Shown here: one piece after another, positions 32,294-41,504 of the stretch
How the letters are laid out: the number at the start of each line of letters is the position of its first letter
Position numbering within the stretch: the stretch's first letter is position 1
NCBI GenBank assembly: GCA_022841705.1
Contig: JALHQZ010000007.1
Location: 113,736 to 177,735 of the forward strand
DNA: 64,000 bases
Reading direction: 5' to 3'
DNA from: Pirellulales bacterium
Lineage (GTDB): Bacteria > Planctomycetota > Planctomycetia > Pirellulales > Lacipirellulaceae
Notes under the pieces: generated by a model
Database searches by the model: none
Seen by the model: only the letters and a program-made list of their open reading frames with translations
Told to the model about the DNA's origin: nothing
Position numbers and translations under genes: made by a program

Positions 32294-33988
32294 ATGTCCC
32301 GCCTGCTCCAGTTCCTGATCAAAAAAGGGGTCATCGGCAAGGACCAAGCGGCGGAGGCGCTGAATGTCGCCAAAGCGAAAAACATCAAGGATCACGAAGC
32401 CCTGATCCAGCTTGGCTACGCGAGTAGCGAGCAGGTGATGCAGGCGATGGCGGACCTCGAAGGGTACGAGTTCGTCGACCTGCGCGGCGTGCCGATTCCC
32501 CCGAGCGTGGTGGAACTGGTGCCGGAGTCGGTCGCCCGGGAAAACGCGGTCATCCCCATCGCCGAGAGCGACGGCGGGCTGCGGGTCTGCGTGAGCGATC
32601 CGTCGGACTTCGATACCTTCGAAAAATTGCAGTTCATTCTGAACCGCAAGATCGACATCGCACTGGCGACCCGGGAGCAGATTCTCGAGGCAATCAACCG
32701 CAACTACGGCCAGAATATGGACGAGTCGGCCGACTCGATGTTGCAGGAATTTACCGACACGGCGATCGACTTCACCGAAACCGAAAACGACAACGACGAC
32801 GATTCGGGCGACGTGGACGAGGCGAGCGCCCCGGTCGTGCGGCTGGTGCAACTGATGATTGCCGAGGCGGTGCAGTTGCGGGCGTCCGATATTCATGTCG
32901 AGCCGTTCGAGGACCGGGTGCGGATTCGCTACCGGATCGACGGGGTGCTGGTGGAGCGGGACAGCCCCCCGCGGCGGCTGCTCGGCGCCTTGCTTTCCCG
33001 CATCAAAATCTTGTCGAAAATGGACATCGCCGAACGACGGCGATGCCAGGACGGGCGGATCAAAATCACGGCCGGCGGAAAAGAGCTCGACCTGCGGGTT
33101 TCCATGCTCCCCACCAACCACGGCCAAAGCTGCGTCATGCGGCTGCTGGATAAGGACAACATTAAAGTTGGAGTGCGGCAGCTGGGCCTTTCGGAACGCG
33201 ATTTTCGGGTCTTCAACAATATCATCCGCCGGCCGAACGGGATTTTCCTCGTCACGGGGCCGACCGGTTCCGGCAAGACGACCACCCTCTACGCGGCGAT
33301 GAACGAGCTGAACCGGCCCGACCGGAAGATCATCACGGCCGAGGACCCGGTGGAATACTACCTGCCGGGGATCAACCAGGTGGAGGTGAAGCACTCAATC
33401 GGGCTCGACTTTGCCAAGATCATTAAGGCGATGTTGCGGCAAGCCCCCAACGTGATTCTGGTTGGGGAGATGCGCGATTATGAAACAGCATCGATGGGTA
33501 TTCAGGCGAGTTTAACTGGACACTTGGTTTTCAGTACTCTACATACGAACGATGCGCCCGGCGCCGTTACACGAATGGTGGATATGGGCGTGCCTGCCTA
33601 TCTTGTCGCGGGGAGCGTGGTGGGGATTTTGGCCCAGCGGTTGGTGCGGGTGAATTGCTCGAAATGCAAGCAGCCGCACACCTACAGCCCGGCCGAGTTG
33701 GAGACCGCCGGCATCACCCCCGAGCAGGCCGCCAGCGCGAGCTTTATGCGAGGTCGCGGGTGCAACAATTGCGGCGGAAGTGGCTACCGCGGCCGACTGG
33801 GTGTGTTCGAACTGATGACAATGAGCTCCCGAATTCGGGAGCTGGCGTTCCAAGGCGCCTCGACCCAGGAGATTCGCAAAGAGGCGATAAAGCTTGGCAT
33901 GACAACGCTTTACGACGATGCGATTCGGAAGACAATCAGTGGGATCACGACGCTGGATGAGGTGTTCCGGGTGACGCGACGGGATTGA
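32294..33988 (+). CDS. GspE/PilB-type assembly ATPase (first copy)
   Basis: A 564-residue hexameric ATPase for type II secretion or pilus extension. The N-terminal MshEN/GspE-N domain (about 1-150) is followed by the N2D domain (ASDIHVEPFEDRVRIRYRID). Walker A is GPTGSGKTTT with K328, then the Asp box (ITAEDPVEYYLPGINQVEV), Walker B (VILVGEMRDYETA) and His box (LTGHLVFSTLHTND). A zinc-binding tetracysteine (CSKCKQ...CNNCGG) near residues 456-497 is intact. It powers pseudopilin assembly from the cytoplasm. The ATG at 32294 begins the conserved domain; upstream codons belong to the leader. It differs clearly from the second copy at 35751. Confidence 0.92.
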   Translation: MSRLLQFLIKKGVIGKDQAAEALNVAKAKNIKDHEALIQLGYASSEQVMQAMADLEGYEFVDLRGVPIPPSVVELVPESVARENAVIPIAESDGGLRVCVSDPSDFDTFEKLQFILNRKIDIALATREQILEAINRNYGQNMDESADSMLQEFTDTAIDFTETENDNDDDSGDVDEASAPVVRLVQLMIAEAVQLRASDIHVEPFEDRVRIRYRIDGVLVERDSPPRRLLGALLSRIKILSKMDIAERRRCQDGRIKITAGGKELDLRVSMLPTNHGQSCVMRLLDKDNIKVGVRQLGLSERDFRVFNNIIRRPNGIFLVTGPTGSGKTTTLYAAMNELNRPDRKIITAEDPVEYYLPGINQVEVKHSIGLDFAKIIKAMLRQAPNVILVGEMRDYETASMGIQASLTGHLVFSTLHTNDAPGAVTRMVDMGVPAYLVAGSVVGILAQRLVRVNCSKCKQPHTYSPAELETAGITPEQAASASFMRGRGCNNCGGSGYRGRLGVFELMTMSSRIRELAFQGASTQEIRKEAIKLGMTTLYDDAIRKTISGITTLDEVFRVTRRD

Positions 33989-34466
33989 GCCAAGTGATCG
34001 GTCTAGTTGGTGTCGATTTCGCGGCGCTTTGAGGGGGCGATAAGTCGCAATCGCGGGGCGCGGCGGGGGTGAATTGGAGCCGACTCGGTGGGGCTGCGGC
34101 GGCCGGTTTTGCCGGCATTCTGCGGGGAAATGCCCCGGCAATCGCCCAATTGGGGCGCGCGAAATGCTTGAGAATTTCGCCACTTCTGCGAATAATGGGT
34201 TAACCGACCAGCGGGTGCCGTCCGGAGTGCAACTTACTCCCCAAATCTTCCGCCGGTCGCGGGCGATCTCAACGGTAGACGTGCGGGGGCGCGTGGCTGC
34301 CGAGTGACGCCAAGGAGCAGAGGTTTCCTGCACAGATCGTTGACACCGCTGGTCGCGCTCGCGACGTGCGGGTGCAATGCGCTCGAGTGTTCATTGTGCG
34401 GCAGGCGCGTCTGCCACCATTAACAACTCAAGCGACCTTCTCACACGCGTGCGGGAGATTTTCGGT
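33989..34466. other. Intergenic region between the first ATPase and pilT
   Basis: A 478-base region without a gene that I can support. It has two possible hairpins (TTGCCGGCATT... near 34107-34145 and GCGAAAT/ATTTCGC near 34158-34179) and a TTGACA near 34340 without a matching -10. A separate pilT promoter is possible. Confidence 0.4.
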
Positions 34467-35576
34467 ATGGGCACAATTCTCATCGACAAACTGCTCTCGG
34501 CAGTGGTGAAGCAAGGCGCGAGCGACTTGCACATTACGGTCGGTCAACCACCGGTGCTGCGCATCGGCGGGCGGATGCAGAAGCTCAAGACCAAGGTGCT
34601 GGAGGACAGCGACACCATGGCGCTGATGAAAAGCATCACGCCGGACCGCTGCCAGCAAGAGTTCCAAGAGAAGGGGGGCTGCGACTTTGGCTTCGCGTTC
34701 GGCGACCAAGCCCGGTTCCGCGTGTCGGTCTTCCGGCAGCGCGGCAAGGTGGCCATGGTGCTGCGGCAGATTCCGGTTGATCTGTGGACGATGGATCAAC
34801 TGAAGATCCCCGAAATTTTCAAGAAGCTAATCATTCGCCCGCGCGGTCTGGTGCTGGTCACCGGGCCGACCGGGTCCGGCAAGAGTACTTCGCTGGCCGC
34901 AATGGTCGATTATCTCAACGACAACTGCGACCACCACATCATCACCATCGAAGACCCCATCGAGTTCCAGCACAACCACAAGAAGAGCACGATCAATCAG
35001 CGCGAAGTCGGCACCGATGTGACCAGCTTTAGTGAAGCGATCCGCCGCGCATTGCGGCAGGACCCGGACGTGATTCTGGTGGGCGAAATGCGCGACCTCG
35101 AAACGATTGAAGCCGCCATCACGGCGGCCGAAACGGGGCACATTGTGTTCGGCACGCTCCACACCTCGAGCGCTGCCGGCACGATCAACCGCATTATTGA
35201 CGTGTTCCCCACCAACCAGCAGGACCAAATTCGCACGCAGCTCGCTTCGGCGATCATCGGCATTTTGTCGCAACAGTTGCTCAAGAAGGTCGGCGGCGGC
35301 CGGGTGGGCGCGTTTGAGACCCTGGTGGTGACGCCGGGCATTGCAAACTTGATCCGCGAGAACAAGATTTTCCGCATCACGTCGGCCATTCAAACCGGCT
35401 CGAAGTTCGGAATGCAACTATTGGACGACCACATCTTCCACCACTGGAAGAACGGCGACATCACCGAAGAAGCAGCGATCGAAAAGTGCAACAGCCCGGA
35501 CGATCTGGCCAAACGCTTCGCCAACGCCAAACGCGGCGTGTTCGATGACGAACCCAAAGAAGGCGATCAACAATAA
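34467..35576 (+). CDS. pilT: PilT-type retraction ATPase
   Basis: A 369-residue protein of normal PilT size. The N-terminal PAS-like domain (ASDLHITVGQPPVLRIGG) is followed by Walker A GPTGSGKSTS with K139, the Asp box (ITIEDPIEFQHNHKKSTINQ), Walker B (VILVGEMRDLETI) and His box (ETGHIVFGTLHTSSA). The C-terminal AIRxGK-type signature is replaced by LIRENKIFRITSAIQTG, which is typical of PilT. It depolymerises pili, giving twitching or retraction. GGGAGA upstream supports the ATG at 34467. Its presence shows the system is a true retractable pilus or pilus/T2SS hybrid, since classical T2SS lacks PilT. Confidence 0.93.
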   Translation: MGTILIDKLLSAVVKQGASDLHITVGQPPVLRIGGRMQKLKTKVLEDSDTMALMKSITPDRCQQEFQEKGGCDFGFAFGDQARFRVSVFRQRGKVAMVLRQIPVDLWTMDQLKIPEIFKKLIIRPRGLVLVTGPTGSGKSTSLAAMVDYLNDNCDHHIITIEDPIEFQHNHKKSTINQREVGTDVTSFSEAIRRALRQDPDVILVGEMRDLETIEAAITAAETGHIVFGTLHTSSAAGTINRIIDVFPTNQQDQIRTQLASAIIGILSQQLLKKVGGGRVGAFETLVVTPGIANLIRENKIFRITSAIQTGSKFGMQLLDDHIFHHWKNGDITEEAAIEKCNSPDDLAKRFANAKRGVFDDEPKEGDQQ

Positions 35577-35578
35577 GA

Positions 35579-35626
35579 GTGGGCAGCAGGCAGAGGGCAG
35601 TGGGCAGTCAATGACCAATGACCAAG
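35579..35626. repeat. Heptamer array (GTGGGCA and AATGACC types)
   Basis: Units GTGGGCA, GCAGGCA, GAGGGCA and GTGGGCA run into CAATGACC-type units, starting four bases after the pilT stop. A further AATGACC unit follows near 35631. AATGACCAATGACC is also a known form of cyanobacterial STRR repeats. Confidence 0.75.
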
Positions 35627-35687
35627 CCGAAATGACCAATTAAGAAGAGTGCGTCGTGATTCGCGAGTAGTTGGTCGAATCACAATT

Positions 35688-35747
35688 CATTAGTCACGAC
35701 TCACCACTCACTAACCACATCCCAAATCCCCTTTCCCAAATCCCACA
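35688..35747. repeat. Two heptamer arrays (CACxACT and TCCCAAA types)
   Basis: 35688-35715 contains CATTAGT, CACGACT, CACCACT and CACTAAC; 35720-35747 contains TCCCAAA, TCCCCTT, TCCCAAA and TCCCACA. The second ends three bases before the ATG of the next gene and occupies its ribosome-binding region. Confidence 0.75.
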
Positions 35748-35750
35748 CCT

Positions 35751-37469
35751 ATGGCAATGCGGCGGATCGGACAGATCATGGTCGACATGGGGTTCATCGA
35801 TGATGACCAGCGCGACCTGTTGCTTGACGAGCAGAAGCAGCACCCGGGTCAGCTTTTTGGTCGGGTGGCGATGGACATGGGGCTCATCAGCGACGATCAG
35901 CTAGCGCAATCGCTGGCGGAGCAGTTGTCGCTGGGGGTGACATCGCCGCACGAAGTGCATATCGAAAAGTCGACGCTCGCGCTGGTGACCGAGCCGATGG
36001 CGCAGATGTATCGGGTGATTCCCATCGCCTTCGCCGATAACGAGCTGACCGTGGCGATGAGCGAGCCGCAAAACATTAGCGTGCAGGATGAGCTGCGCAC
36101 GTTTTTGGGGTACGACATCCGCGTGATGGTGGCCACCGAAGCGAGCATCAACGCGGCGCTCGAACGCTACTACGGCGAGAATACCGAAAGCGTCGAGAGC
36201 ATCGTGCAGGGTTTGGAGGATGACGCCGAGCTGGCGGCCGCCGCCCGGGCGCTCGACCAAGAAGGGCCGATCGACCTGACCAGCGTGGAAGCGCTCGCTG
36301 ACAGCGCCCCGGTTCGCAAGCTGCTGAACATGGTGCTGCTGCTGGCGATCAAGGACCACGCGAGCGACTTGCACTTCGAGCCGTTTGAAGACGAGTTCCG
36401 CATCCGCATCAAGGCCGACGGCGTGCTGTACGAAATGGTGCCCCCGCCACGGCACTTGGCGTTTGCAATCACCACGCGCATCAAGGTGATGGCGAACCTC
36501 GACATCGCCGAACGCCGCCTGCCGCAAGACGGCCGGATCGAACTAACCGTTGGCGGTCACCCAGTGGACCTCCGCGTGAGCGTGCTCCCCACCATGTTCG
36601 GCGAGAGTGTGGTCATGCGGGTGCTCGACCGCAGCGTGGTGTCGCTCGACTTGGGCAACGTGGGGATGAACGCGGACACGATGAAGAAGTTCCGCGATGT
36701 CATCAAGCGGCCCAACGGGATCGTGCTGGTGACGGGGCCGACCGGTTCCGGCAAGACGACCACGCTCTACTCGGCGCTCAACGAGCTGAACCACATCGAA
36801 GACAAGATCATCACCACCGAGGATCCGGTGGAGTACGACATTGAAGGAATCATCCAAGTGCCGATCGATGCGTCGATCGGCAACACGTTTGCCGCGTGCC
36901 TACGGGCGATTTTGCGGCAGGACCCGGACAAGATTTTGGTGGGCGAGATTCGCGATTTGGAGACGGCGGAAATTGCGGTGCAGGCGTCGCTCACAGGGCA
37001 CTTGGTGTTCAGCACGCTCCACACCAACGATGCGCCGAGCACCATCACGCGGCTCAAAGATATGGGGGTGCCGACGTTCCTCATCGCGGCCACGGTGCAG
37101 GCGATTTTGGCCCAGCGGCTGGTGCGGCGGATCTGCAAAAACTGCCGCGAGGAGTTCACCCCCAGCAAGGAAATTTTGGATGATCTAGAACTCACCGCCG
37201 ACCAATTGCGTGGTAAGAAGTTCTACCGCGGCGCCGGCTGCGAAATCTGCAACAACACCGGTTACAAGGGGCGCGTGGGGCTCTTTGAACTGATGAAGAT
37301 GAGCAACGAAATCGGCGAGAAGATCATGGAGAACGCCCAAACGGAAGAGCTGCGTAACCTGGCCGAGAAGCAAGGGATGGTCACCCTGCGCAGCGCCGGT
37401 ATCGCGGCGATGTTTGAAGGGACCACCACGCCGGAAGAAGTGGTGCGCGAGACGATTTTGGAAGCGTAG
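35751..37469 (+). CDS. GspE/PilB-type assembly ATPase (second copy)
   Basis: A 572-residue ATPase with the same domain order as the first copy: MshEN domain (about 1-150), ASDLHFEPFEDEFRIRIKAD, Walker A GPTGSGKTTT with K335, Asp box (ITTEDPVEYDIEGIIQVPI), Walker B (ILVGEIRDLETA) and His box (LTGHLVFSTLHTND). The zinc tetracysteine (CKNCRE...CEICNN) is intact. It retains all catalytic features, so both copies are likely active; whether they serve one machine or two cannot be told. The ATG at 35751 has no Shine-Dalgarno because a heptamer array lies there. Confidence 0.92.
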   Translation: MAMRRIGQIMVDMGFIDDDQRDLLLDEQKQHPGQLFGRVAMDMGLISDDQLAQSLAEQLSLGVTSPHEVHIEKSTLALVTEPMAQMYRVIPIAFADNELTVAMSEPQNISVQDELRTFLGYDIRVMVATEASINAALERYYGENTESVESIVQGLEDDAELAAAARALDQEGPIDLTSVEALADSAPVRKLLNMVLLLAIKDHASDLHFEPFEDEFRIRIKADGVLYEMVPPPRHLAFAITTRIKVMANLDIAERRLPQDGRIELTVGGHPVDLRVSVLPTMFGESVVMRVLDRSVVSLDLGNVGMNADTMKKFRDVIKRPNGIVLVTGPTGSGKTTTLYSALNELNHIEDKIITTEDPVEYDIEGIIQVPIDASIGNTFAACLRAILRQDPDKILVGEIRDLETAEIAVQASLTGHLVFSTLHTNDAPSTITRLKDMGVPTFLIAATVQAILAQRLVRRICKNCREEFTPSKEILDDLELTADQLRGKKFYRGAGCEICNNTGYKGRVGLFELMKMSNEIGEKIMENAQTEELRNLAEKQGMVTLRSAGIAAMFEGTTTPEEVVRETILEA

Positions 37470-37474
37470 AAGGA

Positions 37475-37625
37475 GGAATTGGGATTTGGGAATTAGGATT
37501 TGGCCGAGACGGAGTCCCTCGTTTGCCTTCCAATAACCGATTACCAACCACTCAACAATTGCTGTTTCAGCACCTTACCGCATTACGTCGCAGCTCACCC
37601 AAATCCTAAATCCCAAATCCTAAAT
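37475..37625. repeat. Inverted heptamer arrays (GGGATTT type)
   Basis: Left array 37475-37502 (GGAATTG, GGATTTG, GGAATTA, GGATTTG) and right array 37598-37625 (CCCAAAT, CCTAAAT, CCCAAAT, CCTAAAT) are inverted, 95 bases apart. They fill the gap between the second ATPase and the GspF gene; the right one ends 13 bases before the GspF ATG. Confidence 0.85.
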
Positions 37626-37638
37626 CCCTCCTCCACCC

Positions 37639-38964
37639 ATGCCAACTTTTCAATTCGAGGCCATGGACGCCACGGGCGCTGAGATCAAAGATGTGATCGA
37701 CGCCCAAACCGAAGAAGAAGCTCAGGCTACCATCCGCCAGATGGGCTACTTCGTCACCAAAATTACGGTGAAGAAGAGCCGCAAGAAGGCGGAGGCCGCG
37801 GGCCCGGCGAAGAAGAAGCGCGGCTTCACGTTCGGCGGCGTGAAGAGCAAGGACCTGACGGCGTTCACGCGGCAATTGTCCATCCTGCAAGACGCTGGTC
37901 TCCCGATTTTGCGAAGCTTGCGCATCCTGGCGTCGCAGGCGAAACCGGGGCGGCTCAAATATTCGCTCGAGGACACGTGCGACGAAATCGAAGCGGGGGG
38001 GACCCTCTCCGAGGCGATGGCCAAAAGCCCCAAGTGCTTCAACCGCTTGTATGTGAACATGATCAAAGCGGGGGAAGCGGGGGGCGCCCTCGAGCTCATC
38101 CTGCAGCGCTTGGCCGACTTCCAAGAACGGGCCGAGTCGCTCAAACGCAAGGTGAAAGGGGCGATGATCTACCCGATTGTGGTGGTCAGCGTCGCGGTCG
38201 GTATCTTGACGTTCATCATGATCAAGATCGTGCCGGAGTTCGAAAAGATCTTCACCGAGTTCGGCCTCGAACTGCCGCCGATGACCTTGATGCTGGTGGG
38301 CATCTCGCAGTGGACCGTGAAGTACTGGTACATGATCCCGGGGATTCCGATCAGTATTTGGCTACTGATTAAACTCATCCGCAAGTTCAAACATGGGCGG
38401 ATCGGGTGGGACCAGTTCGCCATCAAGGTGCCAATCTTCGGGCAGCTTGTCGAGAAGAACATCTTGGCCCGCACCACGCGAACCCTCGGCACGCTGGTGG
38501 CGAGCGGCGTGCCGATCCTCGAGGCCCTCACCATCACGCGCGATACGGCGGGCAACGCCATCTTCGAGCGGATGTACAACAAGGTCTCCGAAGCGATTCG
38601 CGAAGGGGAGGCGATCGCCAAGCCGATGAAGGAGAACTCCGTGGTGGGTTTCCACCCGATGGGGCTCTTCTTCTTCACGTTCTGTTTGCCGATCGTTGGG
38701 GCCTTGGTCTACCTGCTGAAGTACAAGCAGCGGGTGGTGGACGACATCGTGATCAACATGGTCGACGTGGGCGAAGAAACCGGTGAGCTGGACACCATGC
38801 TCTACAAAGTGGCCGACGTGTACGACGAAGAAGTGGCGGTGCTGACCGACGGCCTCACCAAGCTGATGGAACCGCTGCTGATTATCTTCCTCGGCGGGGC
38901 GGTGGGCTTCATCGTCATCGCGCTCTTCATTCCGCTGGTGAAGTTGATTGAAGGGTTGTCGTAA
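37639..38964 (+). CDS. GspF/PilC-type inner-membrane platform protein
   Basis: A 441-residue protein with two GspF domains (about residues 70-190 and 265-435): DLTAFTRQLSILQDAGLPIL, GTLSEAMAKSPKCFNRLYVN and ARTTRTLGTLVASGVPILEA. Hydrophobic segments lie near 175-200, 232-255 and 412-435. An additional one (GLFFFTFCLPIVGALVYLL, about residues 341-359) is inserted in the second domain where most PilC proteins have a short FPP motif. It anchors the assembly ATPase and pseudopilus at the inner membrane. Confidence 0.9.
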   Translation: MPTFQFEAMDATGAEIKDVIDAQTEEEAQATIRQMGYFVTKITVKKSRKKAEAAGPAKKKRGFTFGGVKSKDLTAFTRQLSILQDAGLPILRSLRILASQAKPGRLKYSLEDTCDEIEAGGTLSEAMAKSPKCFNRLYVNMIKAGEAGGALELILQRLADFQERAESLKRKVKGAMIYPIVVVSVAVGILTFIMIKIVPEFEKIFTEFGLELPPMTLMLVGISQWTVKYWYMIPGIPISIWLLIKLIRKFKHGRIGWDQFAIKVPIFGQLVEKNILARTTRTLGTLVASGVPILEALTITRDTAGNAIFERMYNKVSEAIREGEAIAKPMKENSVVGFHPMGLFFFTFCLPIVGALVYLLKYKQRVVDDIVINMVDVGEETGELDTMLYKVADVYDEEVAVLTDGLTKLMEPLLIIFLGGAVGFIVIALFIPLVKLIEGLS

Positions 38965-38999
38965 AGGAGGGGTTAGGGGTCAGGGGCCAGAGGTGAGGG
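38965..38999. repeat. Heptamer array (GTCAGGG type)
   Basis: AGGAGGG, GTTAGGG, GTCAGGG, GCCAGAG and GTGAGGG begin at the base after the GspF stop codon. A separate 8-bp hairpin (CGCGGACG/CGTCCGCG, 39059-39077) lies further on in the 149-base gap. Confidence 0.75.
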
Positions 39000-39113
39000 A
39001 ACAGCAGCCGGCGACCTACGGTCGGCGGAGACGCGTAAATAACGACAAGTCATTAACACGCGGACGGAGCGTCCGCGGCCAACGCAAATACTTAACTGAG
39101 AACGGACGTTTCC

Positions 39114-40181
39114 ATGACAACTTCTCGCAATTCCGCATTCCGCACTCCGCACTCCGCTTTCACGTTAGTGGAGCTGCTGGTGGTGATTACGATCATCGGC
39201 ATTTTGGCGGCGCTGTTGTTGGTGGCGGCGACGGGGGCGCTTAAGGCCGGTAATCGCGCGCGGATCAAGGCGGAAATCGACAACCTGTCGCAAGCGGTCG
39301 AGACCTATCGCAACGATGTCGGCGGCGGTTCCTATCCGCCTAGTTGCATGACGGGTGCGGCTGGCAATCCATGGAATGGAACCCGGTCCAATGCCGACAA
39401 CATCTACAACAACACCACCGTGCTGAACGATTTGCGCCGGCACCTGAAGAAGGTTTCTCCCCGGCATCGGGAGCCTGAGAAATTGCTCGACCGCATCTGC
39501 GGCGAGGACGAAACGGGCTCCGGTCCTGGCGCAGGGCCAGGGCTCAAAGGGGGGATGTCGGCGGCCGAAGCGCTGGTGTTCTGGCTGGGTGGTTTCAGTA
39601 GCGATCCCACGGCGCCCCTCACCGGCCCGGGAGGACTTTCTTACGACAGATCGACTCTCGGCGTGAATGGCGGACTCGAAGGGCGCTCCAACATTGGCAT
39701 CTTCGATGTCGGCCGCATGGGCCCACGCGACGACGATGGCAACTTCATCGGCCGGTTCCTGGAGTACGATGTCAACGGCACGACCTGGCGGATCAACTTC
39801 TGGCAGTATTACCCGCCGAAGTCCACCAAGCCCTACATGTACTTCGACGCCTCGCGGCAGGCGCCGCTCGAACAAAGCTTGTCGGCTTACGATCCGGGCG
39901 ACACGGTCGATCCCAACGCGGCGAAGGATGTGGTCTACCCGATCCTGCAACTTCAGCCCGGCGCCACGGTTCCGCAGTATGCGAACAAAGACAAGTTTCA
40001 AATCCTACATGCCGGGATCGATGACGAGTGGGGCAACATGAGCGTTTTCGCGCCACGCTTTGGCGGAAACACCCCTAATCCGAGTTTTCTCTCGTACCCG
40101 ACCGGCCCCTTTACCGGTGAAATTGCCGACACCATCGTCAACTTCTCCACCGGCACGCTCGAGGATGCGCAAGAGCAATGA
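39114..40181 (+). CDS. Type IV prepilin-like pseudopilin (GspG-like)
   Basis: A 355-residue protein with a class III signal: a 15-residue leader, cleavage site A15-F16 and FTLVELLVVITIIGILAALL with the conserved Glu at +5 (E20). The helix is followed by GALKAGNRARIKAEIDNLSQ as in major pseudopilins. At 355 residues it is about twice as long as GspG, with a long C-terminal globular part. The leader (NSAFRTPHSAF) is encoded by a heptamer array at 39129-39156. Ala rather than Gly at -1 is shared with the next gene. It probably forms the pseudopilus core with its neighbours. Confidence 0.87.
   Translation: MTTSRNSAFRTPHSAFTLVELLVVITIIGILAALLLVAATGALKAGNRARIKAEIDNLSQAVETYRNDVGGGSYPPSCMTGAAGNPWNGTRSNADNIYNNTTVLNDLRRHLKKVSPRHREPEKLLDRICGEDETGSGPGAGPGLKGGMSAAEALVFWLGGFSSDPTAPLTGPGGLSYDRSTLGVNGGLEGRSNIGIFDVGRMGPRDDDGNFIGRFLEYDVNGTTWRINFWQYYPPKSTKPYMYFDASRQAPLEQSLSAYDPGDTVDPNAAKDVVYPILQLQPGATVPQYANKDKFQILHAGIDDEWGNMSVFAPRFGGNTPNPSFLSYPTGPFTGEIADTIVNFSTGTLEDAQEQ
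39129..39156. repeat. Heptamer array (CATTCCG type) inside the pseudopilin leader
   Basis: AATTCCG, CATTCCG, CACTCCG, CACTCCG read in frame as NSAFRTPHSA, the prepilin leader peptide up to the cleavage site. The same family lies non-coding at 44249, 61747 and 63343. Confidence 0.85.
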
Positions 40182-41314
40182 TCACGAGGCCGCTGACAAC
40201 TCGAACCTCGCGCAGCGCCTTCACGCTGGTGGAACTGCTGGTGACGATCACCATCATTTCCATCTTGGCGTCACTGATCCTCGGCGTGGCCGCGGTGGCG
40301 GGGGAGACGGCCCGCGAAGCGCGCACCAAGCAGCTCATCACCCGTCTGCATACGCTGCTGATGGATCATTACGATTCGTTTCGCAATCGGCGGGTGGAGG
40401 TTTATGCAACCAGCAACACCGTCTCGCCGCTGGCTGGAAAGCAATTGGCTGCCGCTCGACTTGATGCGACGCGAAACATCCTGCGCATGGAATTGCCCGA
40501 TCAGTGGAGCGATTTCATCGGCGGGCCAATTGAATCGAATGCGCCCAATCGAAACCTTTCGCCGCCCACGCGATTGACACTCCGCCGAACTGATGCTGGC
40601 CGAGTTGGTTCCGATCAAATCCGTCCAGTTCCCTACGGCGAGATTCAAGTTGACTTTCCCGCCATGGCAAGAACGTATTTTCGCCGCTATCACGCTGGAA
40701 TCAAACCGAGCGCAACCGCGGAAGAGATTCGCGCGAACGAAGGCGCCGAATGCTTGTATCTCATTGTCACTCTCGCTTGTGCCGATGGCGAAGCGCGTTC
40801 GCAGTTCAACCAGAATGAGATTGGCGACACCGACGGCGATGGCGCTCCAGAGTTCATTGATGGGTGGGGCAAGCCTGTGGAGTTTGTGCGCTGGCCGTTG
40901 GGTTCGATCTCGCCAATTCAGTACTGTGCGAATTACTTCAGCAGAATCTGGAGCGATACCTCAGCAACAGCGGAATGGATTGCGGTGGCTGATAAGGATC
41001 ACGATCCCTTCGATATGTTCCGCGTGGATCGGATTGCGTACCGCCTGACTCCGTTGATTGTTTCGCGCGGGCGCGATGAGGAATTGGGGCAGTTCCCCGA
41101 TGTCAGCGGGAGAGTTCGCGATACGAGAGATTGGACCGAGCAACTCGACCCGTTTTCCAAAGCCGAATGGCCGCAGCAATCAGGCACCGACCTCGTTCTG
41201 TTCGCTGGCTCTCCGATTGCGAAGGATGGTCAGCGGCATCAACTTGATCCGAAGCAAGCCGAAGCAGTTGATAACATCACCAACCACCTGATCGAATACG
41301 AAAAACGACGGTAG
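40178..41314 (+). CDS. Type IV prepilin-like pseudopilin
   Basis: A 378-residue protein. Leader MITRPLTTRTSRSA is followed by FTLVELLVTITIISILASLI, with Glu at +5; cleavage is predicted at A14-F15. The ATG overlaps the stop of the preceding gene by four bases (ATGA), so the two are translationally coupled. The C-terminal globular part is large and unrelated to known minor pseudopilins by eye; one acidic turn (GDTDGDGAPEFID) resembles a calcium loop. G+C falls somewhat in the second half. Confidence 0.85.
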   Translation: MITRPLTTRTSRSAFTLVELLVTITIISILASLILGVAAVAGETAREARTKQLITRLHTLLMDHYDSFRNRRVEVYATSNTVSPLAGKQLAAARLDATRNILRMELPDQWSDFIGGPIESNAPNRNLSPPTRLTLRRTDAGRVGSDQIRPVPYGEIQVDFPAMARTYFRRYHAGIKPSATAEEIRANEGAECLYLIVTLACADGEARSQFNQNEIGDTDGDGAPEFIDGWGKPVEFVRWPLGSISPIQYCANYFSRIWSDTSATAEWIAVADKDHDPFDMFRVDRIAYRLTPLIVSRGRDEELGQFPDVSGRVRDTRDWTEQLDPFSKAEWPQQSGTDLVLFAGSPIAKDGQRHQLDPKQAEAVDNITNHLIEYEKRR

Positions 41315-41504
41315 GCTCGTTGCCCTTCGTGAAAAAATGCTGAAATTCGCGTAAACGCCCGGGAATTTACAACCCACCCCCCACGCGGCGGGTGGCCACA
41401 AAAAGCTATTTACTTCCCACTTTGAAGGTGTACATTCAACCACCGTGCGACAACCAATCCCGTCCTTGCGAGGCAAGCGCGAAGACATTTCGAGAACGAA
41501 CGCG

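Noticed and set aside
34335..34380. Promoter for pilT with TTGACA near 34340
   Set aside because: No acceptable -10 box at 16-19 bases was found.
35579..37625. Possible CRISPR arrays
   Set aside because: The repeats are 7 bp long without unique spacers of constant size, and no cas gene is nearby.
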